This document shows positions 46,801-64,000 of a stretch of 64,000 nucleotides of DNA, one piece after another. Where the stretch lies: positions 545,001-609,000 of the forward strand of contig JACVTC010000079.1 in the NCBI GenBank assembly GCA_016946835.1, given 5' to 3'. The DNA comes from Neocallimastix lanati (nom. inval.). Its lineage: Eukaryota > Neocallimastigomycota > Neocallimastigomycetes > Neocallimastigales > Neocallimastigaceae. The first letter of the stretch is position 1, and each line of letters starts with the position of its first letter. The notes below the pieces were generated by a model. The model was given only the letters and a program-made list of their open reading frames with translations, was not told where the DNA came from and ran no database searches. The position numbers were made by a program, and so were the translations under genes.

Positions 46801-48042
46801 AATTTTATGAAGTTAATAAATTATTTTACTTATTTATCGAAACAGATGAATTCATTTTTTTTATTTTTTATTTTAATAATACTTAAAGATAAGAATACAT
46901 TATATTTACTATTTTCTGAAATTAATATTATGTACTAAGATTATTAGTAAATTGTTATTACTTTTCTAGGATATAATTAATTTTTTGTATCAGAGAACTT
47001 TTAACACAAGTAAACCTCGAACCCATTAAAAGCCCCCAAAAAAAGAGACTAGGAACAAATGAAGAAGCCAAGAAAAAAAAAATAAAAATCAAAAACTGGA
47101 ATCAAAGATCATGGACTAGAGACAAGGACCAAAATATAGAAATCCAAAAGAAACAAGAATAAGTACCAGAAAATAAATTATTAGGACTCTAACAGAAGTA
47201 GCATATTATAATTGTTATATCCAGAAGGGTACCAAAACGTTGAACTATAAGAAATAAACTTATTGAATAAAATTTTATTAATGTTTTATAAGAAATTATT
47301 TATTTAAGAAATAGCATTGTTAAAGGTTTTTATAGTTTAATTGTTAATGATATTTGTGTATTAATTTTTAATAAATAATTAAAAAAAATAATAACCAAAT
47401 GAGAAGAACATCAAAATTCTTAATATATTTTTAAACAATTATACAGTTAAAACTGCTAACATTCGAATGAAAAATAAAATTATATTATAAAAACGCTGTT
47501 ATTATTTAAAACGCTACATTGTGAAATGCGCTATATTCTGTTGTGTATGTTAAACAATAATGCACCTAAAAATAAAATATACAATTATATATAAAAGATG
47601 AAATAATTTTTAAAATTAATGAATAAATGGATAATTTAACAATATATATGGGGAAGACCAAAGTCTTCAGTCTATAAAAAAAAAAAAAAAAACAATATAT
47701 AAAATAATAAAAAAAAAAAAAAAAACTAAATACAAATTTTCAGCCATATAAATAATAATATTAATATAAAATAACTTTTATGAAAAAGTCTTTTTTTATT
47801 TTCAAGCCTTACATTTTTTTAAACATAAAATTCAAAAAAAATTTCAATGAATTTTATTGGATATTGCTATTTATTTTTATGAAATTTGTCCAATTAAAAT
47901 TTTTGTTTAAATTTTAATGTTTTTTTTTTTTTTTTTTTTTGAAATTTTTAAATTTAATCATATTTAATAAATTAATAAATAAAATATTAATACATATAAA
48001 ACACATAAATAAATAAACGAAATAAATATATAATTTGACATA

Positions 48043-48103
<61 letters not shown>

Positions 48104-48323
48104 ATAAATAATAATAATAATATATTCTAAAATAAAAAAATTTATTTAAATTTTTTTTTCTTTATTTTTTTTTATTTTTTAAATTTGTGTCAAAATAATA
48201 AGAATATTATTAAAAAAATATTAAAATTAATAGAAATTTCATTCCATTTTATCATTTAGGAAAAAAAGATTAATATTGTTAATAAAAGAAATGGTATTAA
48301 ATATAATTAATTGATTTTATTTA

Positions 48324-48367
<44 letters not shown>

Positions 48368-48476
48368 ACTATATTAATAAATATATATATATATTTAAAA
48401 GAAGAAAATTAATATTAATTAAATTAATTATTTAAATTAAATTTTATTTTTTTCACTTTTTATTATAATAAAATAT

Positions 48477-48526
<50 letters not shown>

Positions 48527-48779
48527 AAATCTTTTATGTAAGGAAGAAAAAATAGAACAAAGTGCAGTAGATTAACTATTATCCTTTAAATAGGATAGTT
48601 AATTAATTAAATATTTTAAATTAATTAATTTGAAATTTATAAGTAATAATTAACAAAAAAAAAAAAAAAAATAAAAAAATAAAAAAAATAAAAAATAAAA
48701 TAAAATATAAAATATAAATAATAAAACATAATAAAATAATTTAAAAAGAAAAAAAAAAAATTCAATTAAAAAAGAGAAA
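46801..48779. other. Mixed spacer downstream of the gypsy relic
   Basis: 46980-47240 is unusually purine-rich and less AT-rich, starting with TTGTATCAGAGAAC, which resembles the initiator-tRNA primer-binding sites of some copia elements. This may be another retroelement scrap. The rest is AT-rich with (AAAT)n at about 48042-48100 and long A-runs near 48325-48357 and 48480-48524. No gene seen. Confidence 0.4.
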
Positions 48780-49059
48780 ATGAATGATTCAACTGTAATT
48801 TTAAATGATTCAGCAGAAAATCTTAAAGAATTTCAAAAAATATCTTCAAATAACAGTAAAACCATTGATCAATCAAATATTAATAAAGAATCTTCAAAAA
48901 ATTTTAACATACACGAAATTTTTACAAATTTAAATTATCCTTCCTGTCCTGAGAAATTAGATAAAATCAATCTTGATAAGCTTTTAAATAAAAAAATTAA
49001 CATGGAAATTAAAGAAACTAATAATTACAAGTAAGTAAATTTTTTTCTTCATGTTTTTA

Positions 49060-49137
<78 letters not shown>

Positions 49138-50341
49138 GTCATTGTTGTAATATATATTTTTATTTATATTTTTTTTATTAAAATTAATCTGAAATAAAGT
49201 TATTCATTAAACTATATATTAACATATATTATTATTTTTTCTTAATATATATTATATATATTATATATAATTCAGGATAGAAGATAATCTTGATTGTAAT
49301 TTTAATATTATAACTTCACAAAGTTTTAATACATATTCAGTTTGTACATGTTTGAATAAAATAAAATACCTAAAAACTTTAAAGGAAGAAATTTCTGAAC
49401 TAGAAACCAAAAATTTAGTTAATACCCCTTCTTCTAATAATGTTCAACATTCGGATGTTTTAATTACTGAAGATCTTGATACGTTAATTAAAGGTGTCAA
49501 AAGCATACCTGTTATACCAAAATTGCAACGTATGGTACCAATTATTAATAAACCACTTCTAAAAAATGATGATAATTATATGAATAAAAGGAAAAAAAGA
49601 AATAGAAGAAAAAGAAAGAATGAAAGAGATAGATATAGCAAAGAATATATAGATGAAGATGGTGATAGATCTCCTAAATCTAGAAAGATTAATAATATAA
49701 ATAAGAATTGGGATGATATTACTATAGAAGAATCTCAATATTTCGATATAGAAGATAAAGAAAATTCATTTGAATCTATTCTTAATCAATATAACTCAAT
49801 GAAGCAACTACCAAATGATATTCTAGTCATTAGTCAAATATTAAACGATCCACTAGATGGAAGTAATAATAAAGCAAATAATGATAATTCTGAAATAGCA
49901 ACAGCAAATGAAAAGAAAATAATACCAAAATCTGATAAAAGTAATATTTCACTTAATTCTTTATCTTCTGAAAATAAAAAACAAAATGCTCAACCATTAA
50001 ATGAAGATGTTGAAACGACTTCACCAAATAAAGAAATAATTCAGGTTTCTAAAATTGAAACTAAATTATTAAATAAAAACAGTGAAAATAATTCATTAAA
50101 CCTTAAAGGACATATTAAATCAAATAATAAAATTAATGAAGAATTTTCTGATATATGGAACAAAAATTCACCGGTATCAAGTACTAGTAGTAATGCTTCT
50201 CTTTCAAATATGAGTGATGAAGAAACTAATTACAATACCACACTTGATAATCATAAAAAAAATAAGCTAGATAGTTTAAAATATAAATCTATTCTTACCC
50301 CACCAACACCACCTCAACCATTGGATGAAAATGAAAATTAA
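48780..50341 (+). CDS. Uncharacterised, largely disordered 438-residue protein
   Basis: Two exons, 48780-49030 (GTAAGT donor) and 49276-50341 (TTCAG acceptor), phase-consistent. The family is not recognised. The sequence is Asn/Ser/Lys/Glu-rich. Residues ~85-145 hold the best candidate folded or conserved part (CTCLNKIKYLKTLKEEISEL, a likely short coiled coil). VIPKLQRMVPIINKPLL follows, then a strongly basic stretch RKKRNRRKRKNERDR that looks like a nuclear localisation signal. The tail ends in a Pro/Thr motif (LTPPTPPQPL). The basic cluster suggests a nuclear protein; that is inference. The intron contains (ATT)n at about 49060-49136. Confidence 0.75.
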
Positions 50342-51342
50342 AGTTTTATGAAAAAACAAAACAAAATAAAACAAAAACAAAAACAAAACAAAAAAAAAAA
50401 AAAAATTAGAAGAAATAGAATTTTTAATTATAATTTTACAATTTAGTATAAAACTTAATAATTTTTATTGTATTTTAGTTTAAATTATAATAATACTATT
50501 TATATTTTAAAAGTTTTTTTTTTTTAAAAAAAAAAAATCGTTATTTCTTTAATTTATTAATTAATACAAAATTAGTTATGGACAATTCGTTTTATTACCT
50601 TTTTTTTTTAAAAAAATTTAATAATTTATTTATTTATTTATTTTTTTATTCTATATTAAATTGGTTATCTTATCCAAGTATTTATTTATTTCTTTTTTAT
50701 TTATCTATTTATCAAATATTTTTTGTAATATGGTTATTTTATATATATATATAATAATAATAAAATAAAATATAAAATAATATATATTTTATAACATCAA
50801 ATAATTTAAATGTTAATAAAACAAAGTTAACTTTTTTTTTTTATAAAATATTATATGAATGTAATTACCTGGTCTATTAATAATATAAATGTAATTTATT
50901 TAATAAATTATTTAATATTTTAAATTTTTATTATTAATATTTCTTGATCGAATTTTTAATAAATGGAAAATTAAATAATATTAAATATTTTTTATTATAT
51001 TAAATAGTTTGTATTATATTTTTTTTTAATTATTGCTATTATTATAAGAAAATATATAATAAATTTTACCAAATATTTTTTATAATTGAAAACACTTAAA
51101 AATACTAGAACAATTAAAAGAAAAAAATTAGAAGAAATTATTAAATCAGTAAATGATAAAATTAATGAAATAAATGAAATATTTAATAATAATCCACATA
51201 AATTTGAAATGGGTTAAATAATCAAAAATAAACGATAAAATGATAATTCTATTGCTTTTAAAAAAATTATAATTATTAAAAAATAGATTATAAAATAATT
51301 TAGACACAAGTACTCATCTCTCATTATGATCATAACAAATAT
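50342..51342. other. Intergenic region containing one short open frame
   Basis: AT-rich with T-runs. The only protein-like stretch is 51086-51217, listed separately. Confidence 0.45.
51086..51217 (+). CDS. Possible short coding remnant or terminal exon
   Basis: An open stretch without an ATG start gives a Lys/Glu/Asn-rich helical sequence (KLEEIIKSVNDKINEINEIF) ending in TAA. Amino-acid composition is more protein-like than nearby random frames. It could be a 3' exon of an unseen transcript, or chance. I would not call it a gene without transcript evidence. Confidence 0.15.
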   Translation: MKTLKNTRTIKRKKLEEIIKSVNDKINEINEIFNNNPHKFEMG

Positions 51343-51890
51343 AACTGTGAAGTGTGATATTTATATACTGGCATACTAATACAGTATCACCCCTCCACAC
51401 GTCGTTACATGTCTTTCTGGGGTTGTATAAATATATATATGTATATATATTATTCATATAATTATTACAATCAAATAATTATATTCTTTTTTTTTTTTTA
51501 AAAGCCATGTTGGTCCAGTCGGTTAGGACGGTACAGGTCACTGTAGAGGGCGGGGTTCAAATCCTCGGCATGGCACCAAATAATCGGATGAGGTTTCTAT
51601 CCTGGGATATCATGAGACCGCACGTGATGTCCATAAGGCTTTCCCTCAAATGATTATTTCACCCAACCCTGATACTACGCTTTGAATTGAAGCATAGACC
51701 TTGATGATTGTAAAATTTCCAATCGCCAATGATTACACCCACTTGGGAGGAGTTAATGGTTCCGTTCTGATGCTCGTGGTCATTAGAGATATATGTAGGA
51801 ACGTTAGGAATGCATCTCCGGGCAGTGTGTAACGACGATTGAGAGCGGCGAAGCTGATACAGTATGCCAATAACTCATCACCTTACAGTT
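51343..51890 (+). mobile_element. Non-autonomous element with imperfect inverted ends and tRNA-like head
   Basis: A GC-richer island. The left end (51343-51411) and the reverse complement of the right end (51890-51823) share AACTGT, GGCATACT, GTATCA and CGTCGTTACA in the same order, giving imperfect ~70-nt inverted repeats. Between them are an AT-rich spacer, a tRNA-like domain at 51504-51578, and then about 245 nt with predicted RNA stems: 605-614/623-632 of 51 kb (10 bp, two G-U pairs), 51578-51585/51652-51659 (8 bp) and 51675-51682/51690-51697. The left end also resembles the inner edge of the copia LTR at about 41245 (ATAACTGTGA...GATATTTA), and the right end shares CAATAACTCAT with the copia leader. 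There is no protein-coding frame. A SINE, or a TRIM/MITE-like element with Pol III start, fits best. Confidence 0.6.
51504..51578 (+). pseudogene. tRNA-like domain with intact acceptor, D and T arms, abnormal anticodon arm, and encoded CCA
   Basis: Acceptor stem GCCATGT (51504-51510) pairs with GCATGGC (51568-51574) over 7 bp, including one T-G. The D stem is GTCC (51513-51516)/GGAC (51526-51529) with loop AGTCGGTTA. The T stem is CGGGG (51551-51555)/CCTCG (51563-51567) with loop TTCAAAT. Pol III A-box-like (TGGTCCAGTCGG) and B-box-like (GGTTCAAATCC) sequences are present. The discriminator A is followed by CCA. The anticodon arm (about 51531-51546) forms only 4 bp with a 6-nt loop GGTCAC and no U33 in register, so decoding is unlikely. 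Genomic CCA suggests origin from a mature tRNA through reverse transcription, or chance. Confidence 0.65.
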
Positions 51891-51946
51891 AATTAATAAC
51901 TGTATGGCCATATGGGAGATGGGTACCCATATGTGCAAAGTCTATG

Positions 51947-51979
<33 letters not shown>

Positions 51980-52089
51980 AAATATATATTTTATTAAATT
52001 TAATTTCATTAAATAATCAGAAAAAAAAAATTACTTCATTTTATTTTTACTGGAAAAAAATTTTTATTATATCTTTTTTTTTTTTAAAT

Positions 52090-52141
<52 letters not shown>

Positions 52142-53526
52142 CATTTAATATTAATTAATATTATTTTCTATAAATGATAATAAATTTATTTTCTATACTT
52201 GTTAAAAATAATAAATTCAAAATTTTCAATTTTTTTAAAATAATTTTTTTTTTTTATTTACATTATTTAACTTCCTTGAATCAAAGCAAAAAGCCATATT
52301 ACCCCTTTTCACATTTAATAACTGATTAATATATTATGATTAATATAAATAATTATTAAATCATTACTTTCTATTTAATATTTTTAAAGATTTAAATTAT
52401 AATATAATTTGTTTATCATCAGTTATTATAGATTTTAATAATTCTTAATTTGGTGTAAATTTTATAATCTATATATATTAAATTATAATCTAATTTATTT
52501 ATTTAAATATTAATCAGTTTCAATATAAAGTATAAAACGGCTTATAATTAATAAAAAATATTATTATTTAAAATATTGTATAAAATTATAATTTAATATT
52601 ATAATTTCAATGTAATATAATTAAAAATAAACAATTTATTATTTTTTTAAATGATTTAATATAATATATTAATACTTAAAAAAATATTTATTTATAATTA
52701 TAGTATTAATTTTTTATTTTTCAGTATTTTTTTTTATTTTATAAATTATTTAGAAGAAATAAATAATTAAATTTTTATTATAAACAAATTCTTTTCTATT
52801 ATCTACTAATTTGTATAGTATTAAATTAAGCTTTTGTTGTATAATTTATTAAATACATTATTATAATCAATCAAAAAAAGAAAAATTAATATAAACTTCT
52901 ATTTTTAATATTTAAAAATTAAAAATTTTTATTTAATTATCAATGACAGAATAAAATAACATTTATATTATGAAAAATTGTAAGTAATATATTTTTAAAA
53001 AATAGTAAATATAAAATTTTATAATTGGATTATTACATTTAATTAAAATTATGACTATTAAGACTATTAAGCTTGCACATTTCAATAATAATTCAACACA
53101 AAATAAATTTTTTTTTTTTATTGAAAAATAAATATTAAATAGTTTTTGTTGATTATTTAAAATAAATATATATATTTTTTTTAAATTAAGGTAAATTAAA
53201 ATTAAAATTAAATTTTTTATCGTCGTATTTCAAAGAGAAATACTAAAAAAAAAAAAAAAAAAAAATTAAAATAATAATAATAATAAAAGATAATGAAATA
53301 ATAATAATTCTAATTTAATTGATAAATTTAACAATTAATTGATGTTTTTTTATATTTATATCACTATTAAATATTTATAATAATATTAATAATATTTATT
53401 TATTTATTTCATTTTTTATTTATATTTATATTTTATTTTATTTTATTTTATTTTTTTTATTTTTGAAAAATAAAAATTAATTGAAAAAAGAAAAGAAGAA
53501 AAAGAATAATAAATATCAATATTAGT

Positions 53527-53563
<37 letters not shown>

Positions 53564-53572
53564 AGGTCAACA
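51891..53572. other. AT-rich intergenic region upstream of the ArfGAP gene
   Basis: Contains T/A homopolymers (near 51949-51972 and 52103-52140). An A-run at 53530-53560 lies just before the start codon. No gene seen; the promoter presumably lies at the right end. Confidence 0.5.
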
Positions 53573-59766
<6,194 letters not shown>

Positions 59767-60216
59767 GATTTATACTAAATAATGAAGCAAAAAATAAATA
59801 AATTTTATATATCTTTTACAATTAATTAATAAAGTTATATATGTATTTATATATTATAAGTAATAGAGATTAAAATATTTTAAAAATGATTATAAATATT
59901 TATATATAATTATTCTATTATATATGCAATTTAAACCTTTATAATTATCTAATTGCCTTCTTATATATATACCTTTTTTTTTTTTTTTTATCAATAAATT
60001 TCTTATTTTTAAACATAGAAGATTAAATCATATATTAAAAGAAAAAAATCGTTTTTACTTTTACATAAATAAACTTTTTGTAAATTATTAAAAAAGTTTA
60101 TTTTATTATATTATATTTTATTTTATTTTATTTTTTTTTTTTTTTATTCATTCAAAATAATGAATAAATTTTAAAATACATATAAAAATTCAAATATTAT
60201 ATATATAAATAAATAA

Positions 60217-60253
<37 letters not shown>

Positions 60254-61219
60254 TAATTATAAAAATTATTATTGTTATTAAAAATTATATGATACATCCC
60301 AAAATAAAACTTATTTTTTGAAGTTTCATTCATTAAAGTATTGCTAATAATAATATATTAATGATTTATTTAATTAATTAATTATATATATATATATATA
60401 TACTAATATAAAAAGTTCTAATAAAATTGACAATAAATGTATATACTATGAACAACATAAAATTCAATATTAGAATTTAAAAAATGTATATACTATATAC
60501 AGCATAAATTCAATATAAGACTTTAATTTTTATATTGAAAGTACAAAAATAAAATAAAAATTAAAAAATTAATTATTTTGAATTATTAATTTAGTTAATA
60601 GAATCGTTAAATAGAAACAAAAATACATGATTCCAATACAAATAAAAAAAATATTTATACCAATAACTTAAGATATTATCATTTAAAAAAAATTTTAAAT
60701 ATTAAAAGAATAAATGTTCTTATTTAAAAAATTCAAAAAATAAAAATTAAATATAAAAAATAAAAAACAAAAAAATATTAATATAATAATAATTAAAAAT
60801 AAATTTAAAATACAAAAGTAATTAATATTGTTCATCTTTTCAGAAAAATAAAAATTGTATTTTTTTTATTATATTTATTTTTATTATATTTTTTTTTTTA
60901 TTATTATTATTATTAATATTATTTTAGTATTTTCATAATATTAAAATAAGCATGCTTTTAATTTTTTATTATTCTTTATATTTTTAACTACATTATTTTC
61001 ATATTTGAAGTGCAATTATTAAATATTTTTATTTCTATAATTAACTATAATCTATTATTAATTTTATTATTATAATAATATATATATTTAAATAATTTTT
61101 TTTTTTTTTTATAATTTTTATTATTTGTTCATATATTTATTTATTTATTTATTAAAATTATTATTATTATTACTATTATTATTATTTTGATTTTTGTTAT
61201 TTAATTAAATTTATTTATT
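59767..61219. other. Convergent intergenic region
   Basis: 3' ends of the ArfGAP and V-ATPase a genes. AT-rich with an A-run near 60220-60250. The local near-duplication TGTATATACTATxxACAxCATAAA(A)TTCAATAT is seen at about 60437-60472 and 60485-60516. No gene recognised. Confidence 0.5.
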
Positions 61220-62504
61220 TTAATTATTGTTTCTGTTTTCTTCTCTTAATCTCTTAATAATCTTTCTAAATGAGAATGGAGTGAACTTGTAACCAGCTCC
61301 TTCGAAGAATTTAGAGTTCTATATATTATTTAAATTCATATATTTATATATATTAATATATTATTGATAAACTATTAATAAATATTTTTATCTCAAAAAA
61401 AAAAAAAATAACTTACGAATTCGACCCAATGTAAACGAAGAGCGTGAAGGAAAGCAGATAAACCTTCCATAAGTAAAAGAATAGCAATAGTTAAACCAAA
61501 CCAAGCAGCGAAAATTAAGAAAATTGCAATTGTTCTTACTACGAAGTTTTCAAAACCGAAAGCCATATCTAATAACATATTCCATAATACCTCAGATAAT
61601 TCTATTATTATAATTTAATAATTTCAAATATTCAATGTTAAAATTATAATATAATAATTTAAATTTAATAATAAAAAAAAAAATAAAAAAAAAAAATAAA
61701 AAATTAATTATTTTTATTATTGATACTAACGTCCATGAGCAAGAGATAAGGCCCATAAACGAAGGTAAGAAGCAGTGTGAGAAATACCACTTAAACAGTA
61801 TTCAATAGTACCAACACCACGGTTAATGAATTCATCACTGAATGAGAATGGCTTTTTTTTTTTTTTTTTTTTTTTTGATCAATTAATATATTATTTTTAT
61901 TTTAATTAATATAAAAATAATATATAATTTTAAAATTATATATAAATATTTACTATATTATTATTAAAATATTTTTAAATATACCTTTGGAGCAAGTTCT
62001 TCTTCAATATCTTCTTTAATATCAAGTGGTGGATCATTTTTATGTTTTGATTTTAATGCAAATGGTCTAACTAATAACAACCATGGAACACAAACAAGAG
62101 CAAGTAATAAAAGTATTAATTGAACAGTACCCTATTTAAAAATTATTAAATATTAATATATATAATATTATTATTTTATTAAATAAAATTATAAAATACT
62201 ATTTATTCTTTTTCTGTTTATTATTTTTTATTCTCGTTATTAAATTACTTACTTGTCCATTATATAATTTTTCGTCGTCCTCAACTTTACCAGGGCTTAA
62301 GAACATATTAATTAACATATTCAATAAACTTGGAGCATTTGAACCAGTCCAATCAGTACACCATTTGTAAATAATAGCGAATGTAAGGTAACCGAAAATA
62401 CTTGACATAAAAAGTAATTCAGGAATAAAAACACCGAAAAGATTAATTGGGCTTCTGAAATGAAGATGATTGAATAAACTAACAATAGTACCAAAAAGCA
62501 TCTT

Positions 62505-62540
<36 letters not shown>

Positions 62541-64000
62541 CAATGATTATAAATATATTATATATTATTGATAATAAATATATTATTAATTGTCATAATG
62601 TATATATAAAATAAATATATCTTTAAAATATTTGTAATAATAATATTTTTCATAAAATTTACATGAATAACACCAATAACAACAGACATTTTCATCTTGT
62701 AAGAATTCATGAAAATAAGTTTGTTTTCAGCATCTAACCAAACCTATAATAATTTATTTAATTCAAAAATTAAAAATAAAAATAAAAATAAAATAAAATA
62801 ATATTTTTATAATTAATAATTTTAATTGAATATATAAATAATAACATATATATATTCATTAATATTTACTGGATCCATTCCGAATGGGTAAACTCTTCCA
62901 TTTTTGTTGAATGCTTCAAGATCACCTATTTGTTCAGCTTTTCCTTCTTCATTGAGTCCTTTAGTATTGAATATCCAATTATTTGCACCGAAAAGGCTAA
63001 GTGGCTTAGCAAACATTTCATTATAGACTAAACCAGTGAAAATTGAGAAAGCACCCATTAATAATACAACATATCTACCACTGAATAACATTGCGAAAAT
63101 CTATTTGATTATCATTATTTTTATATTGTTTTAATTTTAATTAGTTTGTATAAAAAAAATTTTTTTCAAAATCGCTAGAAATAATAATAATAATATATAT
63201 ATAAACATACTTCATTATTAATTGAAGCTAATTGTTTTTCCTTAATACATATGAATAAAGCAGCTAAAAACATTAAAATACCATGACCAACATCACCAAA
63301 CATAATAGAGAATAAGAATGGGAAAGTGATAATTGTATATAAAGCTGGATTAATTTCACGATAAGTAGCAATACCATAAGAATCTACAATAGATTGGAAA
63401 CACTTTGTAAATTTATTAGTAATATTGTAAGTAGGCTTCTTTCTTACGGTATCCTTTTCATTAATAACAATACTTGTTGGCATGTTCTTTTCTTCCTATT
63501 AATTTTAATGATTATTGAATATATTTTAATTAATTAAGTGATGATTTTTTTTAAAAAAATCTATTTTGTAATTTAAATTTTTTTCTTTTTCAAATCGACT
63601 ATATTTTTTTTAAATAAAAATATTTTACCATTGCTTTGCTAAGTGTAGATTTTATTTCTTCAATCTTATTAGTTGGCATCCACCCTTCAGCAATAATAGC
63701 TTTCTTTTCATCCTTGAATAAGTTCATTTGATTATAAACATTCTTTTCTTTTCTAACTAAAATACACCAATCGTCAAGATCTTTTTGGATTTCAGTTAAT
63801 TGATCAATTCTTGTTTGACGAGTAGTGTCAAGAACTTTTTTAATATCAGACAATCTACTGTCTACATCTTGCATTTCTTTATTACGTGCATTAGCATCTT
63901 CAGATACTGGATAAATTACAGCACCAAGGGCATCACTAATTCTTTTAATTTTAGTAACTAATTCAGCACCATGAACCATAATAATGAAAACATCTTCATA
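61220..64000 (-). CDS. VPH1: V-type proton ATPase subunit a (3' two-thirds; 5' end outside window)
   Basis: Exons on the minus strand: 64000-63629 (continuing right), 63495-63211, 63100-62870, 62743-62663, 62501-62253, 62131-61985, 61851-61731, 61601-61417, 61318-61220; 589 residues visible, phase-consistent. The family is usually ~840, so about 250 N-terminal residues are off the right edge. Visible parts: end of the cytosolic domain ([20 protein letters not shown]), then the membrane domain with [94 protein letters not shown] and [16 protein letters not shown]. The terminus GYKFTPFSF is followed by a short basic tail. The conserved Arg in [12 protein letters not shown] (Arg735 in yeast Vph1), essential for proton transfer with the c-ring, is present. 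The usual LAHAQ is LAHGQ, built across a GTTAGT intron. Known role: V0 stator subunit that forms the proton half-channels and acidifies vacuoles/endosomes. Confidence 0.96.

Noticed and set aside
51504-51578. Functional tRNA gene, possibly Asp (GTC) or Val (CAC)
   Set aside because: The anticodon arm cannot form 5 bp with a 7-nt loop and U33, so no anticodon can be assigned; treated as a tRNA-like pseudogene or SINE head.

Overview
This is eukaryotic nuclear DNA and extremely AT-rich. It has long A and T homopolymers, (ATT)n and (TAAAA)n microsatellites, and genes broken by many short GT-AG introns. The combination of base composition, intron density, Asn-rich inserts, Ty1/copia and Ty3/gypsy relics and the gene set fits an anaerobic gut fungus (Neocallimastigomycota) best. 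The gene set includes AP-3 delta, Nop16, a zinc-finger Dus3, an ACAP-type ArfGAP and a GAF/PAS/cyclase-fold protein. A slime mould is the main alternative. Gene models were built by hand from splice sites, reading phase and recognised protein motifs.

Layout, left to right. (1) 1-2410 minus: TBC-domain Rab GAP, cut by the window edge. (2) 2.4-7.8 kb: non-coding, with a 0.7-kb 7-bp satellite and two palindromes. (3) 7785-9203 plus: unrecognised Asn-rich protein. (4) 10075-12139 minus: thioredoxin-like 1 (thioredoxin + PITH); 12882-14138 plus: Ssu72 CTD phosphatase. These two are divergent. (5) 15277-21267 plus: 13-exon tandem-GAF/PAS protein whose class III cyclase domain has lost its metal ligands. 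(6) 22151-27311 minus: AP-3 delta in 14 exons. (7) 29596-30685 minus: Nop16; 32355-34824 plus: Dus3, also divergent. (8) 38186-39927 plus: PP4 catalytic subunit. (9) 41.0-46.8 kb: repeat island with a decayed copia element and a decayed gypsy element. (10) 48780-50341 plus: unrecognised disordered protein. (11) 51.3-51.9 kb: GC-richer element with imperfect inverted ends, a tRNA-like head and strong predicted RNA hairpins. (12) 53573-59766 plus: BAR-PH-ArfGAP-ankyrin protein with a C-terminal NPF tail. (13) 61220-64000 minus: V-ATPase subunit a, cut by the right edge.

The genes are not an operon, but many serve membrane traffic and acidification (Rab GAP, AP-3 delta, ArfGAP, V-ATPase a). The rest serve RNA and ribosome metabolism (Ssu72, Nop16, Dus3) and signalling (PP4, GAF/cyclase-like).

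The two most distinctive observations are the apparent pseudo-cyclase, with a quantised, hierarchically duplicated minisatellite in one intron, and the tRNA-headed structured element at 51.3-51.9 kb.
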